From Impatiens glandulifera (lineage: Eukaryota > Streptophyta > Magnoliopsida > Ericales > Balsaminaceae): a DNA stretch of 64,000 bases. Position 1 is the first letter of the stretch. The number at the start of each line of letters is the position of its first letter. Below the pieces are notes generated by a model that saw only the letters and a program-made list of their open reading frames with translations, did no database searches and was not told where the DNA came from. The position numbers and the translations under genes are program-made. The stretch covers positions 35,833,751-35,897,750 of the forward strand of contig NC_061867.1 of NCBI RefSeq assembly GCF_907164915.1. Reading direction: 5' to 3'. Of the stretch, positions 1 through 11,200 are shown piece by piece.

Positions 1-330
1 CAAATCTTTCTTCCTGTCTATAGCCTTGAACTACTAATCTAGCTTTGTTTCTTATAACTAAGCCATCTTCACTTAGTTTATTTCCAAAAACCCATCTAGT
101 TCCAATCATGGATTGATCATCTAGTCTTAGAATTAAATGTCAAACTTTATTTCTTTCAAATTGATTTAATTCTTATTGTATAGTATTTATCCAATCCGGA
201 TTAAGCAGTGCTTCATCAATTTTTTTAGGTTCAATTTGAGAAATAAATGCTGAATTTGCAATTTCATCCATTAGTTGATTTCTAGTCCTAAGAGGTGCAC
301 TAGGATTACCTATGATTAGTTCAGGTGGAT
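1..330 (-). pseudogene. copia reverse transcriptase, N-terminal start
   Basis: The reverse complement of the first 120 bases encodes the [24 protein letters not shown] signature followed by YRQEE, the first conserved block of copia RT (RVT_2). The domain runs out of the window. At least one in-frame stop lies between 150 and 420. Confidence 0.8.
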
Positions 331-427
331 GGTTTCAGTTCCATATGAGGATTGGTCCCAAAGGGTCAGCCGTCTGATCAGTTGTCTCAACAATATCCAA
401 ATTGTCAACAGCCTGTTGAAATTCAGT

Positions 428-850
428 CTAGTTTTCTAGTTGACTTTCAATTGAGGCATCCGACTGATTAACATGATTAGATTGCTGATTAGATGTGTTG
501 TTGCTGATGACCTGAAACTCATCGTCACTATCATATTGAAGGTTAGTAGCTTCCAACCTGTTAGCCACTTCGATGATTTCTTTCGAATTATTTTCAATAG
601 TTTCATCAAAAACAATATGGGTAGACTCTTCAACAGTTAAAGTTTGTTTATTATAAACTCTGTAAGCTTTACTTAATAAAGAGTATCCTAGATTTATACC
701 AGGATCTTCCTTAGCATCAAATGCAGTCAAATAAGTTTTACCATTGTTATGAATAAAACATTTATATCCAAAAATTCTAAAATATGATATTTTAGGAACT
801 TTGTCATAGAAAAGCTCGTAGGGTGTTTTATTAAAACGTTTATTGATCAT
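428..850 (-). pseudogene. copia integrase C-terminal / linker region
   Basis: An open stretch of 140 codons begins NKRFNKTPYELFYDKVPKIS and continues with FRIFGYKCFIHNN, the conserved segment after the copia integrase core. The variable acidic linker before RT follows. It is continuous with the RT start below base 420 after a stop. Confidence 0.8.
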
Positions 851-865
851 TGATCTATTTTGAGT

Positions 866-1450
866 GTAACAAGATGTATTGATAGCTTATGCCCATAGTT
901 TTTGAGACACACCGGAATCTGCTATCATTGACCTAGCAGCTTCCTTTAGTGTTCTATTCCTTCTATCAGTTACTTCATTTTGTTGTGGAGTTCTGGAACT
1001 AGAAAACTCATGTCTGATACCAGATTCCTCAAGAAAAGAAGATAGAGTTTTGTTTGTAAATTTTGTACCTCTATCATTTCTAATCTTTATCACATTTAAA
1101 GATTTTCATTTTTTAATCTTTTAATGAATTTTATCAAGTTCTCAGCAGTTTGATCCTTAGATACTAAGAAAATGACCCAAGTAAATCTAGAAAATTCATC
1201 AATTATGACAATGATAAATCTCATTCCCCTTAAACTGGTTACTGGAATTGGACCAAATAAATTCATGTGCAATAATTCCAGACACCTATCAGATTGAGTT
1301 TTCTCTTTATTTTAGAAAGTTGATCTGACCTGTTTGCCCATCTGATATTGTTAATAGTTTTAAAGTTTATATGATTTAATCTTTTATACCAAAGCCAGTT
1401 CTAATCATTTTTAGCTACCATGCAAATATAATTAGAAGTTTTAGGCTTCA
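866..1450 (-). pseudogene. copia GAG-pre-integrase and integrase core fragment
   Basis: On the minus strand, NWLWYKRLNHINFKTINN (about 1340-1420) is the GAG-pre-integrase signature. An intact stretch at 887-1093 follows, with IRNDRGTKFTNKTLSSFLEE and then HEFSSSRTPQQNEVTDRRNR, the rve integrase core around its second and third catalytic residues (the D in NDRGTKF, and the E region in PQQNEV). Several stops separate the pieces. Function would be insertion of the cDNA; this copy cannot make a whole enzyme. Confidence 0.85.
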
Positions 1451-1532
1451 AGTTTATTTTATATGAGTTTCATACTCTACATCCTGTCAGTAGTGGAGTA
1501 CCCTACTAATCCTTAACTATGCATGCATGTTT

Positions 1533-1790
1533 TTAAATATCTACAGTGTAACCATTATCACACATTTGACTAGTACTAATCAAATTATAACACATATTTT
1601 CAACTAATAGCACATTATTAATAGTAAGGTTACCGTGGGCAATCTTACCCTTACTCACGGTTTTACCTTTGATGTTATCATCAAATGTGATTTTTGGTCC
1701 TGTATATTTTGTTATGTCAGTCAGCACCCTGTTGTTGCCTATCATGTGTCTTGAACAATCACTATCTAGATACCAAACAGACTCCTCATG
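1533..1790 (-). pseudogene. copia protease region
   Basis: The minus strand encodes WYLDSDCSRHMIGN, the copia aspartic-protease active-site neighbourhood. The family pattern is WYLDSGCSRHMTGN, so the catalytic Asp is kept and the following Gly has become Asp. Downstream residues GNLTINNVLLVENMCYNLIS match the conserved end of the domain before GAG-pre-integrase. The open part is only about 70 codons long and lies in a broken polyprotein. It would have matured Gag-Pol in virus-like particles. Confidence 0.8.
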
Positions 1791-2060
1791 GCAACTGACC
1801 TATTGTACCTATATAAACACATATTTACAACTTTGGTACTCAGCTTCATTTGGGTCCATGGTTAATTCGTCCCTTGTGGATCCATATTTGAGTTATTTTG
1901 ATGGATCTCCTATTTTGTGTTGTAAATAAAGCAAAAGATTTAGACTTGGCAGACGTTTTTCTACCCGCTAATGGTCCCTTAGCCTTATGATTGACAAAAA
2001 CCTTATTTGTGTGGTGCCTCCCTTTGAGTCCTATGATTTCTAGTTGTATTCTACTTGGCT

Positions 2061-3271
2061 CTTTTGCATAATTAATAGGCCGACTCTAAAGTAAACCCAA
2101 CAAGTACATGAGCTAGGATAGCATCCCAGGGCAACCCATTTAATAAATAAAATATATATTTAGTTAAATATATTTGTTTTTTTAAAATATAAATGGATTT
2201 AACATAGTGGTCCATGATAGCAAGCATTTGTTTTTACCAATTTTTTAAAACTAGAAAGAGGGCACCCAAAATTCTACTTGGTATCGGGTCGCCCAAAACT
2301 CGGGCCGGCTTTGGCAATAGCCATATTAGCCACCTCTCGCACTGCCATAACTAATGATCCAATCTTATAACCCTAGTCAAATAAGTTAAGCAAGTTGGTT
2401 GAAAGAAATACACAAAAAAAAATTCTTACTTTTATCGCAATTAAAAAAGACACCTCACAGTTTCATTCTATATGTAATAACATTTTTTATAAGGTTAGTT
2501 ATCAACACAATTTTATTATGGCAAGCCTTTCAAATATTATTTTTAAGGTAATTAGATGATCATAATATTTAATCCTATCGATCAAACATTAAGACGTCTA
2601 TATCTATCCAAAGAATCCTAATTATACATGAAAGAATCCCAAAAAAACATAATCCTAATAAAAGAACAAAGTGAAGAATATGGTTTATCTTAATTATAGT
2701 TTGATTAATATTGTTTTTTTAAGTTATCATGATATATTCCAAAACCGTTTTTAGGCAAGATAAAAAAGAGAAAATCCATTTCATATTTTGGAACTACCAA
2801 GTAAAACCGTACAAGTTCAGATGAGGATGATATGTAAAAAAGAAACCCAAAACATAATAAATATATATTTTTGATTATTTTTCCTGATAAATACAAACAT
2901 TTTTACTAAGATAACATAATGAGAAATGTCCTATAAAAACTTAAGATGGACCATCAAACAGTTAGTCACTATTGTCATGTCATAAAAGTCACTCACAATG
3001 TAATCAAAGGATTGTATTAAACGTTAAAGGTATAATTATGACCGTCAAACAAGTGAGAATCACAAGATGATTTAAACCAATAAAAACGGACAAACACTAA
3101 ATCTTCCACCAACCAGGTCAACAATTGATATCTTGGAATAGATCTGAAACACAATTTGCTGGACAAGACCTTGCAACCATGAATATGACCTCACTCCATT
3201 TTAACTGTGACTAAAAGAAAACATAACGCATGAGACCACTAAATGAAAACAACAATCTATACTAAAGATCA
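2061..3271. other. AT-rich intergenic stretch, nothing recognised
   Basis: No coding region, RNA gene or element end could be supported. A short GC-richer patch at about 2270-2340 has no recognisable coding content. The 63-codon minus-strand ORF at 2705-2896 has no recognisable similarity. Confidence 0.6.
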
Positions 3272-4119
3272 TGTTGGAATTAAATTATTTAAATTAATTG
3301 AATATAAATGAGAATTTGGACAAATAAAATTTACACAAAAATTCAAATATGAATTAATGGTGAAATTTAATCTAAATGAAATTCACACCAAATTTAAATG
3401 TGAATTAATATAAATTTTAATCCAAGTTATATGAATTTGTTTGATAAATTAATATCAATGCTTTCAATGAGACAATTGTTATTGTAACTACAAAATACTT
3501 ATTGTTATCAATTGTTATTAAGTGCTAGTAAATTGAACCAATATAACTTGCATTCTTCTAATGAAGAGAAAATGTCAATGTAAGGAAGAGGTAAGTAAGG
3601 CTAACCATTGGATGGGTGGATTACTATCCGTTGGATTAATAAATTAATGAATGATTTTAGAGTTTAATTTCCAGCTATATATACCCCTTCAATATAATTT
3701 TTTCAACACATCATCTTATCCTTTCTCACTCAAGAATTTCAAAAGTACTTTCCTTATCCTTGTGAGTGTTCTTTGTGAGCGTTCTTCGAGTTCTTGACTC
3801 GACTATTTCTTTTGAAACATGGTGATTGGAAGGTAATTTTGTCAAGTTCGTTGTTGTAGTAGTTTTTTCTGTGCTTAATCATTGTAGGTTCCGTTGTACC
3901 CTAGGAAGTAGTCACCAGTAGAAAATCTTCAACAAAAATGAGAGACAATGAAACTATTTTAAAAGAAGTGTGATTATCATAGGTCTCATAGAAATAAAAA
4001 GAAGATTTTATTTCTTTTTGTTGTTTAACTTAATATTTTAGTGTATTTCGTAAATTACAATTTGATTGCATTGTCATATTTAATCTACGCGTATTTGTAA
4101 CGAGATAAGATTACCAATA
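3272..4119 (+). repeat. copia-1 5' LTR (about 848 bp)
   Basis: Starts TGTTGGAATT. It matches 12167-12420 and 13410-14031 in order, including the blocks around GAGAATTTGGACAAAT, GGCTAACCATTGGATG and GAGTGTTCTTTGTGAGCG. The right boundary is estimated from where similarity to the 3' LTR stops. A good primer-binding site is not evident after it. Confidence 0.8.
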
Positions 4120-4230
4120 ATCTTAAAATAGTGATAATATTAGTTATCTCGAATTTTTACACATTTGTGATTTGTTTAGAAATGACTATTGAAACACATT
4201 TTTCCTATGAGATTGCTTGTTTCCGCTAAG

Positions 4231-4972
4231 CATATGGATAAGCCTGAAAATTTTGATGGCTTGAACTTTATTAGATGAACAAAAAAATGATTTTTAGCTC
4301 ATGACTTTGAGTTTCACACGATTCCTCATGGAGGATCCTCCCACTCTTAATATTGATGAGCCAAATGTGACATCATCATTAAATGTAAAAGTGCATCCAA
4401 AAGTTGATGTGCAAGCAACATTAGTCATTGATGTTTGACACCATTTAGATTTTTTGCGTAGAAATTAAGTATTGAATGGTTTGTCAGATTTATCGTACAA
4501 TGTGTATAATGAAAAGAATAGTACAATATCTTGAATGTAAATAAAAAACCAAAGATTCGATTGCAAAAATGTTTATGATTGGTCGATTTTTATATTACAA
4601 ATGGTATATTCAAGACCGATCATTAAACAAGTTCAAGCGATCCAAGTTATTTTGCATGAAATTTATGCCGGGGGCATGAATTTGGGAGAAACTTTTAAAG
4701 TGGCAACTATTATTGAGAATTTTTTATTGTCTTGGAATGATTTCAAGAACTACCTTAAGCATAAGAGAAAGTAGATGAACGTAGAAGAATTGGTGATTTG
4801 TCTACGCATTGAAGAGGAAAATAAAAGTGTCTCCAATAAATACATAGTCAACATGAAAAATGGTAAAGACAAGAAGAAACACAATTCTTTTGTCATAAAT
4901 CGGAACTTTCATCCTAAAAGTGGAATTTCTAAGAAGTTCACGGGAAAGTTTTTCAATTGCAATGGCCACTAA
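4231..4972 (+). pseudogene. copia-1 gag
   Basis: Begins MDKPENFDGLNFIR, the usual start of this plant copia gag, then shifts frame repeatedly. Recognisable later blocks include the region before EEENKSVSNK and a zinc-knuckle remnant reading FNCNGH at about 4954-4971 (family form CFNCxxxGH). The open 65-codon piece at 4775-4972 is the C-terminal gag part with a Lys-rich linker. It would have been the nucleocapsid protein; several stops make it inactive. Confidence 0.8.
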
Positions 4973-5059
4973 GGCGAGTTCGGGGGGCTAACTTAACTCA
5001 AAAACTATCGAACATCAATCTGTGTGCGGTGATACCTAAGGTTAAATTGGTGGAGTTTA

Positions 5060-5640
5060 ATCTACGAGAATGGTGATTGACACAAGAGCTACAAGACACA
5101 TTTGTTCCAACAAAGAAGTATTTGCAATCCTCGAAGAAGTGAAGAATGGTGAAAAGTTATTCATGGGGAACTTTATCACTTATGACATACAAGGTGAAGG
5201 ATAAATAGTATTAATGTTTTCTTTATGGAAATACTTAACTTTGACTAATGTGTTGTATGTTCTAGAAATTTGAAAAAAAATTGGTATTTGGTTCTATTTT
5301 AAGTAAGCATGGTTTTAAATTTTTGATTGAGTCGAATAAAATTATTTTATCTAAAAGTGGAATGTTTGTAGGTAGAAGTTATGTTACAAATGTGCTTTTA
5401 AGTTCAATTTAATAAAAGTTAAACCAAGTATGAATGAAAAGAATAACTCTTCTATTTAATGTTGAAGTCTTCTATTTTATGACATGGTAGGTTAAGTCAT
5501 ATTAATTATAATTCGATGCATCGATTAATAAAACTGAAAAGTATATCTACATTCGAAATAAATAAGAAACACAAATGTGAAATTTGTGTTGAAGCGAAAT
5601 TGACGAGATCATTTTTTCGAAACGTTGAAAATTTTAATAA
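5060..5640 (+). pseudogene. copia-1 protease and GAG-pre-integrase
   Basis: After gag, codons around 5072-5130 give a DTRATRHICSNKE-like active site (family DTGATRHVC), with the Gly changed to Arg. LSKHGFKF and SKSGMFVG blocks follow, then HKCEICVEAK at about 5570-5600, the zinc-binding GAG-pre-integrase end. The reading frame is broken throughout. Similarity to copia-1 ends near 5680, where copia-2 sequence begins. Confidence 0.8.
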
Positions 5641-5689
5641 TAGACCACTTGATTTATTTCATAAAAACGTGTGTCATTTACTCCTCAGT

Positions 5690-6748
5690 CAGTAAAGCTT
5701 TTAGAGTGTACAATAATCGAAAACAAACTGTTGAGGAATTCTTCCATGTTGTTTGTGATGAATATGTTGAAAACAATTCTATTGATCCCATCGACCTTGC
5801 TAACAGATTAGAAGCGACAAGTCTTGAATCTGATAGAGAAGATGAAACTCATGTTCAAAGGAATTATTCATCTGATAAAGTGGCTGATTCGGTTGAGAAT
5901 CAACCAGACGTCCAAACTTCTATTCAACAGGCTGTTGACAGTTTGGACATCGCGGAGCCAATTAATCTGACGTCTAATACTTTAGGATAAAACTTCAGAT
6001 GGAACAGAAATCATCCACCAGAATTGATAATCGGTAATCCTAACTCTCCTCGTAGGACAAGACGTCAATTTTTGGATAAAATGGCTAACTCCACTTTTAT
6101 TTCTCAAATTGAGCCTAAGAAAATTGGTGAAGATGTGCTTGATCCAAATTGGATCAATTCCATGCAAGAGGATTTAAACCAATTTGTGAGAAATAAAGTG
6201 TGGCATCTAACTACAAGACCGACTGATCAATCGGTCATTGGAACAATATGGGTTTTTCGAAACAAGCTCAGTGAGGATGGCTTAGTTGTGAGAAACATAT
6301 CCCGATTGGTTTCTCAAGGATATAGACAAGAGGAAGGAATTGACTTTGAGGAGTCATTTGCACATGTGGCTAGACTTGAGGCAATCAGAATCTTCCGAGC
6401 TTATGCATCTTTTAAGAATTTCAAGGTTTTTCAAATGGATGTGAAAAGTGTATTTTTAAATGGTACTTTAAATGAAGATGTTTATGTTAAACAACCTCCT
6501 AGTTTTCTAGATTATTCTTTACCAAATCGTGTTTTTAAACTTGACAAAGCTTTATATGGTTGAAACAAGCTACAAAAGCTTGGTATGATACTTTGACTAA
6601 ATTTCTGTTTGATCATGATTTCATTATTGGCTCAGTTGACAAAACATTATTTAGATTTGTTACAGACTCTCATATTTTACTTGTTCAAGTCTATGTTGAT
6701 GATATTATATTTGGGTCAACTAACCCCAAATTATGCGAGAAATTTTAA
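5690..6748 (+). pseudogene. copia-2 integrase linker and reverse transcriptase
   Basis: The linker resembles the copia relic at 428-660. RT blocks are clear: [19 protein letters not shown] start, [49 protein letters not shown] (A changed to V), then after a stop at 6561-6563 KAWYDTLTKFL and QVYVDDIIFGSTN at about 6688-6726. The catalytic YVDD is intact. Breaks are the stops at 5988-5990, 6561-6563 and 6746-6748. The enzyme would copy element RNA into cDNA in the cytoplasm. Confidence 0.85.
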
Positions 6749-7635
6749 ACTGATGCATGACAGATTTGAGGTGAGTATGATGGGAGAATTAACCGTCTTC
6801 CTCGGCCTTCAAGTTCGTCAAATTGAAACAGAGACTCTTATCAACCAAGTCAAATACACCAAGGAGTTGTTAAAGAAGTTTTGAATGGAGAGCTGCTCGG
6901 TTGCATCCACTCCAACGAGTTCTTCCAACAAGTTAGACAAAGATGAAGATGGACAAAGTGTAGACATCACTACCTATAGAGGGCTAATCGTCTTTTTGCT
7001 CTATCTTACTGTCAGCCGGCCCCGACATCTAGTTTGGTGTCGGCGTCTGTGGAAGATTCCAATCTAATCCTAAACTATCTCACTTTATTGTTGTTAAGCG
7101 AATTTTTAAATATTTAAAGGGGACTCAAAATGTGGGATTGTGGTATCCGAAGGATTTCAGTTTCAATCTAAAGAGTTTCTCAGATGCAAATTATATAGGT
7201 TGCAAGATTGATCAAAAAAGCACCAGTGGAACTTGCCAGTTTCTTGGTGATCGTTTGATCTATTGGTTCAATAAGAAGTAGACGTCGGTTGTCACGTCTA
7301 CAACTAAAGTCAAATATCTTGCAGCAAGAAGTTGTTGTTCTTAGCTCTTGTGGATTCAACAACAACTGAGGGATTATGAAATTGAAGCAAAAGAATCTCC
7401 GATTTTCTACGACAACACAAGTACAATTGCTATCACCTACAATCCAGTTCTGCACTCTCGGACAAAGAATATCGAAATCATACATCATTTCATCCGAGAA
7501 CATGTCAGTTAGAAGCATATTCTCCTTGAATATATCCTAACAGATCAACAAGTGGCAGACGTGTTCACGAAGCCACTATCCGAGACTAAGTTTTCTTACT
7601 TTAGAAATATTTTAGGGCTTGTTGATCTTGACTGA
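6749..7635 (+). pseudogene. copia-2 RT end and RNase H
   Basis: Continues from the RT in changing frames: MMGELTVFLGLQVRQ (about 6777-6822), then in another frame KSTSGTCQFLGDRLIYW (about 7213-7265), HHFIREHVS (about 7485-7510) and QVADVFTKPLSETKFSYFRN (about 7549-7608), the standard copia C-terminus. Many frameshifts. Confidence 0.85.
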
Positions 7636-7660
7636 TTAATTTGAACTAATTATGCATAAA

Positions 7661-7673
7661 TTGAGGGGGAACA
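7661..7673 (+). other. copia-2 polypurine tract
   Basis: TTGAGGGGGAACA lies shortly after the end of the RNase H reading frame and directly before TGTTGTTTAAGTG, the LTR start. Position and composition fit the plus-strand primer site of an LTR retrotransposon. Confidence 0.8.
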
Positions 7674-8375
7674 TGTTGTTTAAGTGTAACTGGACAGACT
7701 TATATAGACGGAGGTCTCAATCTGTCTAATGGATCAATAGTCTAAAGAATGTACCTACTTAGATGTATATTTTCTTAAGAAATCTGTGCTTCTAGATTGG
7801 ATAAATTTCTTGGTTGACAACCTACGTAGGTTAGACGTTTGAGTCTAATAGACGCTTAGATGTGTGTAAAACTAGCGTAGTTAGACGCTCACCTCTAACC
7901 AGACACATGTTTAACGCGTGGTGTTTATGCGTAATTAGACGTCTGAAGTCTAATAGATTTTTGGATGTCTGGAAGACAAGCGTGGTTAGATGTCGGCGTC
8001 TAATAGACGCCTATCCATCTTAGAGGCAAAGAATGTGGACAGTAAGTTAAACGTCTAACTACGTGCGTACTTAGACTTTTCATCCTCAGGCGAGTGGGAC
8101 AGTTGTCCACTGCTACATTATCTGTCTATGTACTATTCCCGCCAAAAATTGAACAATCATCTCTTCAATAACTTGAAGACATGTGTCTCTCAATGTTACA
8201 AGAATTACTAAAATTTTGGACTTCCCTTCACTGCACGTATTACATTAATGACAGACTTTTATGATTATCCTTAAATGCTGCTTATTTTAAATGATGAGTC
8301 TCTTAGGAACAAATTTCTAAGTTTTTGACGATTCATATACTCATTGCTTTTATTAGTCATACGTTAGTCTTCTTC

Positions 8376-8383
8376 TATAAAAG
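8376..8383 (+). promoter_or_regulatory. TATA box in giant LTR copy A
   Basis: TATAAAAG, about 120 bp before the ATG of the LTR ORF. The equivalent TATAAAAG occurs in copy B on the minus strand at 33644-33637 at the same distance from its ATG. It would start the element's genomic RNA, placing the ORF in the leader. Confidence 0.6.
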
Positions 8384-8501
8384 AACGGTCATATTCAAAG
8401 GAATTGAATATCTCTCTTGTGAATCTTCGCATTCTCTCTTTAAGAAATCCTTCTATGTATCTTAGTATTCTGAATCTCTAGTTCTTAAACAACTCTTCGA
8501 A

Positions 8502-9269
8502 ATGGGTTATCTTGCGTCGTCTACTCTTCAAATAGACTTTGATTTAGTGTCCATCGTGATCATTCCTGAAATGGTCACCATGTTCGATTCACTCAAAGTT
8601 GCGGGCCTTGAAAAATTTCTTAGGGTTCCTGTCATTATTCACGAACCTGAGGTCCGTGAATTCTTTAAGTATGGAGGTATATACGACAATAGGCTTGTCA
8701 TAGCAAAGATCTTTGATGACTATGCGTGTTTTTGTGAAGAATCATTCGCTCATTTCTTCTATCTTCCAATATAGGGGCTATCTGAGTTTTCCACATCTTC
8801 CGATGAAGTCTTATATGAGATGAGACTTGCCTTCTCTGACATAATTCTTGATGGGAATCTTGTTCTTATCGAAACTCACGGACTAAAGTCCTCTCTAAAA
8901 GTTGAGTTTTCCCTGCTCAACGATATCATTTCCAAGTCCCTCTTGGACAAGGGCTTCTCCAACTCATATTCAAAGACGGTCTTTGAGATAATGATTGCTA
9001 TCACAAAGGGGACAACAATCAATTGGTCTAAAATCATCTTCAAAAACTTGGCGGCAATGATCTCTCCTAAAAGGAGGTCACCTAGGTATGCTGCCCAGAT
9101 CAGTATACTGCTTCTTACTCTCTTCTCAAGTGTTGGGGGACATAGGGTCCTCATCAAGTCCTCTAGAGTCTTGAACTATCAAAGAGTTCTTGATTACGTT
9201 CTCCGGGTAGGAAGGATTAAACTCAAAGGAAGAAATCAGGAGATCCTTTTGGCCGAAAGAGCTCATTAG
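8502..9269 (+). pseudogene. LTR-encoded ORF, copy A (255 codons, one in-frame stop)
   Basis: Starts MGYLASSTLQIDFDLVS and stays in one frame to a stop at 9267-9269, except for a TAG at 8772-8774 after FFYLPI. Blocks GLEKFL, EVREFFKYG and then LLNDIISKSLL and TVFEIMIAIT...INWSKIIFKNLAAMISP are shared with copy B. From memory this pattern (MVxMFxSLxASGLxxFLG ... EFF ... LLHDIxAKxL ... W...F..L..M) matches a large family annotated in Dorcoceras and other Lamiales, sometimes mislabelled as splicing factor 3B-like. No enzymatic motif, signal peptide or membrane segment is seen. The C-terminus is basic (RVGRIKLKGRNQE). Function unknown; retention of a long frame suggests it was once translated. Confidence 0.65.
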
Positions 9270-9679
9270 GAATCTATCTCTCCCAATGATGTTAAAAAGG
9301 GGGAAAGTAAAAGAAGTGGCCTTAGGACCAGGGGAACTAAGGGTAGAAAGGGATAAGAAAAATCCTTTTTTTTGTTTTTGGGAAATTTTCGTTTATGTTA
9401 TTCATATCCTCCAGATATTTTGAAAGTATGAATATCTGATCTTTTGTTCATTATTGCTTTGCCGCTTATTGATTGTGTCTATTTGTTTAAATCTTCTAAC
9501 TAAGTTTTAACATGTTGGGTCAAATTATTTTGATTAAAATAATTAAGAGAATAAGCGTATTCTATGACAACTTTATTTTGATGATATGTGATTAAAACTT
9601 AATTGTGATTAAAACTTAGTTAAGAATGAAGTTAAGTTGTTTATTTGTTTATGTGCAGGTGCATAAGACTATGCTGCTT

Positions 9680-10410
9680 TAGACCGTGGTCTAAGCAGGC
9701 TAAATAGACGTGTTGCGATGTTAGACGTTGTAGTCTAACTCCATTAGACGTGGTAGTCTAACAGGAAACGTAGTTAGATGTTGACGTATAAATCCTTCAG
9801 ACAAGTCTGAAGGGATGCAAAGTTAGACGTTGTAGTCTAACTCCATTAGATGTGATAGTCTAATGAGAACCGTAGTTAGACATTAACGTCTAACTCCTTC
9901 AGACAAGTCTGAAGGGATACGAAGTTAGACGTTGTAGTCTAACTCCATTAGACATGGTAGTTTAATGGGAAACGTAGTTATACGATGATGTCTAACACCT
10001 TCAGATAAGTTTAAAAGGGATGCAAAGTTAGATGTTGTAGTCTAACTCCATTAAACGTGGTAGTCTAATGGGTGTGTAGTTACATGTTGACGTCTAACTC
10101 CTTCAGACAAGTCTGAAGGGATGTGAAGTTAGACGTTGTAGTCTAACTCCATTAGACGTGGCTGTCTAATGGGATGCGTAGTTAGACGTTGACGTCTAAC
10201 TCCTTCAGACAAGTCTGAAGGGATGCGAAGTTAGACGTTGTAGTCTAACTCCATTAAACTTGATAGTCTAATGTGATACGTAGTTAGACGTTGCAGTTTA
10301 ATTCCATTAGACTCGGCGGTCTAATGGAACGCACAGTTAGACGTTGACGTCTAACTCCCTTAAACTTGGTAGTCTAATGGAGCACGTCTAATGTCTCGCT
10401 TCAGCAGCCG
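9680..10410 (+). repeat. array of about 102-bp units of AGAC/GTCT palindromes, LTR copy A
   Basis: TTAGACGTTGTAGTCTAAC recurs at 9721, 9833, 9925, 10028, 10129 and 10231 (TTAGATG at 10028). Each unit has four small palindromes: that one, CCATTAGACGTGGTAGTCTA with its TGG end, AGTTAGACGTTGACGTCTAA and CCTTCAGACAAGTCTGAAGG. The 3' units are shorter and more variable. Confidence 0.85.
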
Positions 10411-11200
10411 TATGAAGTTAGCATACGTCTAACCACGATCAACTAGTTGTCTGCAACTCCTACTCCACTCACTCTTGTGCAGTCTGACAAGTCAGCTAAT
10501 TGTATCCAATGAACAAACGCCACATACGCAAATGTCCTTCCAACGGTTTATCCAGTACAAGACAATATCAGAGAGGATATTCGGCGCACTACCAGTTTGG
10601 TACGGCCACGATCCATTTGCTCAGAGTCTGTTGTACTCATGTACTATGTGCGGCCTTCTAATGGACGCTTGCCACGTGTCCATGAAGAAGATTCAGTCGT
10701 GTCCTTCTACTACAAATAGATGCTCAAAGACAACAAACGAATTTGCCAGTGACGAAATTCATATGCTTACTCTTGTCTTACTAATTTCTTATATCATTCA
10801 AGTTCAAGAGAGAAAAAGAATAAAATTACTGTCTAGCTGTGAGAATATTGTTGATAATATTGTAAGTTGAACAGAGGTTGTTCTGTTCAACAGAGTGTTA
10901 GCTAGTTCAGTAAACTGTATTTGATTCAAACAATTTAGTGAAATCCTTCCGACTGTGAAAGAAGGGGTGACATATGATGGTTTGCTCCGATCATCCATAA
11001 ATAACTCTCTATGTTCTTACTTTTTGTCATTCATCTTTCATTGGTTCAAAGCTTCAAATCCGACGAACACTTTCACACTTGAAATCATTTCAAGAGTTCA
11101 AAGGATTTGTGAAGAATAGAAACAGATATTAATCCCTCACAGGATTATTATCGAATCGTTTGTCATAAGTTGTTATCAATAGCCAGACCCTAGTCTCTAT

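Larger units (their letters stand above)
1..2060 (-). mobile_element. Ty1/copia retrotransposon relic (internal region, left end outside window)
   Basis: Read on the minus strand, the order is linker after gag, protease, GAG-pre-integrase, integrase and start of reverse transcriptase, which is the copia order. No LTR is visible; the RT continues past base 1. Frames are broken by several stops and shifts, so it is a dead copy. The integrase C-terminal part closely resembles the corresponding part of the plus-strand copia-2 copy at 5690-5990 (shared run VYN...TVEE...NRLEAT), so both belong to related lineages. Confidence 0.9.
5680..11200 (+). mobile_element. copia-2: 3' half of a Ty1/copia element with a giant 3' LTR
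   Basis: Linker, RT, RNase H, polypurine tract and then a terminal repeat of about 3.5 kb follow in order on the plus strand. The 5' part (LTR, gag, protease, integrase) is absent. It is embedded in copia-1 between its GAG-pre-integrase and RNase H. The long LTR is identified because the purine tract at 7661 is followed by TGTTG and because a second copy of the same 3.4 kb exists alone at 30951-34328. Confidence 0.8.
7674..11200 (+). repeat. copia-2 giant LTR, copy A (about 3.5 kb)
   Basis: Starts TGTTGTTTAAG after the purine tract and ends near CTAGTCTCTA, after which copia-1 sequence resumes. In order it holds a U3-like region with scattered TTAGAC/GTCTAA motifs (7700-8060), a TATA box at 8376, an ORF (8502-9269), an array of about 102-bp units rich in short palindromes (9680-10410), and a conserved 3' segment (10440-11200). 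The inverted copy at 30951-34328 has the same order throughout. Confidence 0.75.

Noticed and set aside
10475..10870. 131-codon ORF in the giant LTR
   Set aside because: Part of the frame is shared with copy B (31430-31648), but this follows from DNA similarity; no protein features were recognised and the start is not conserved.
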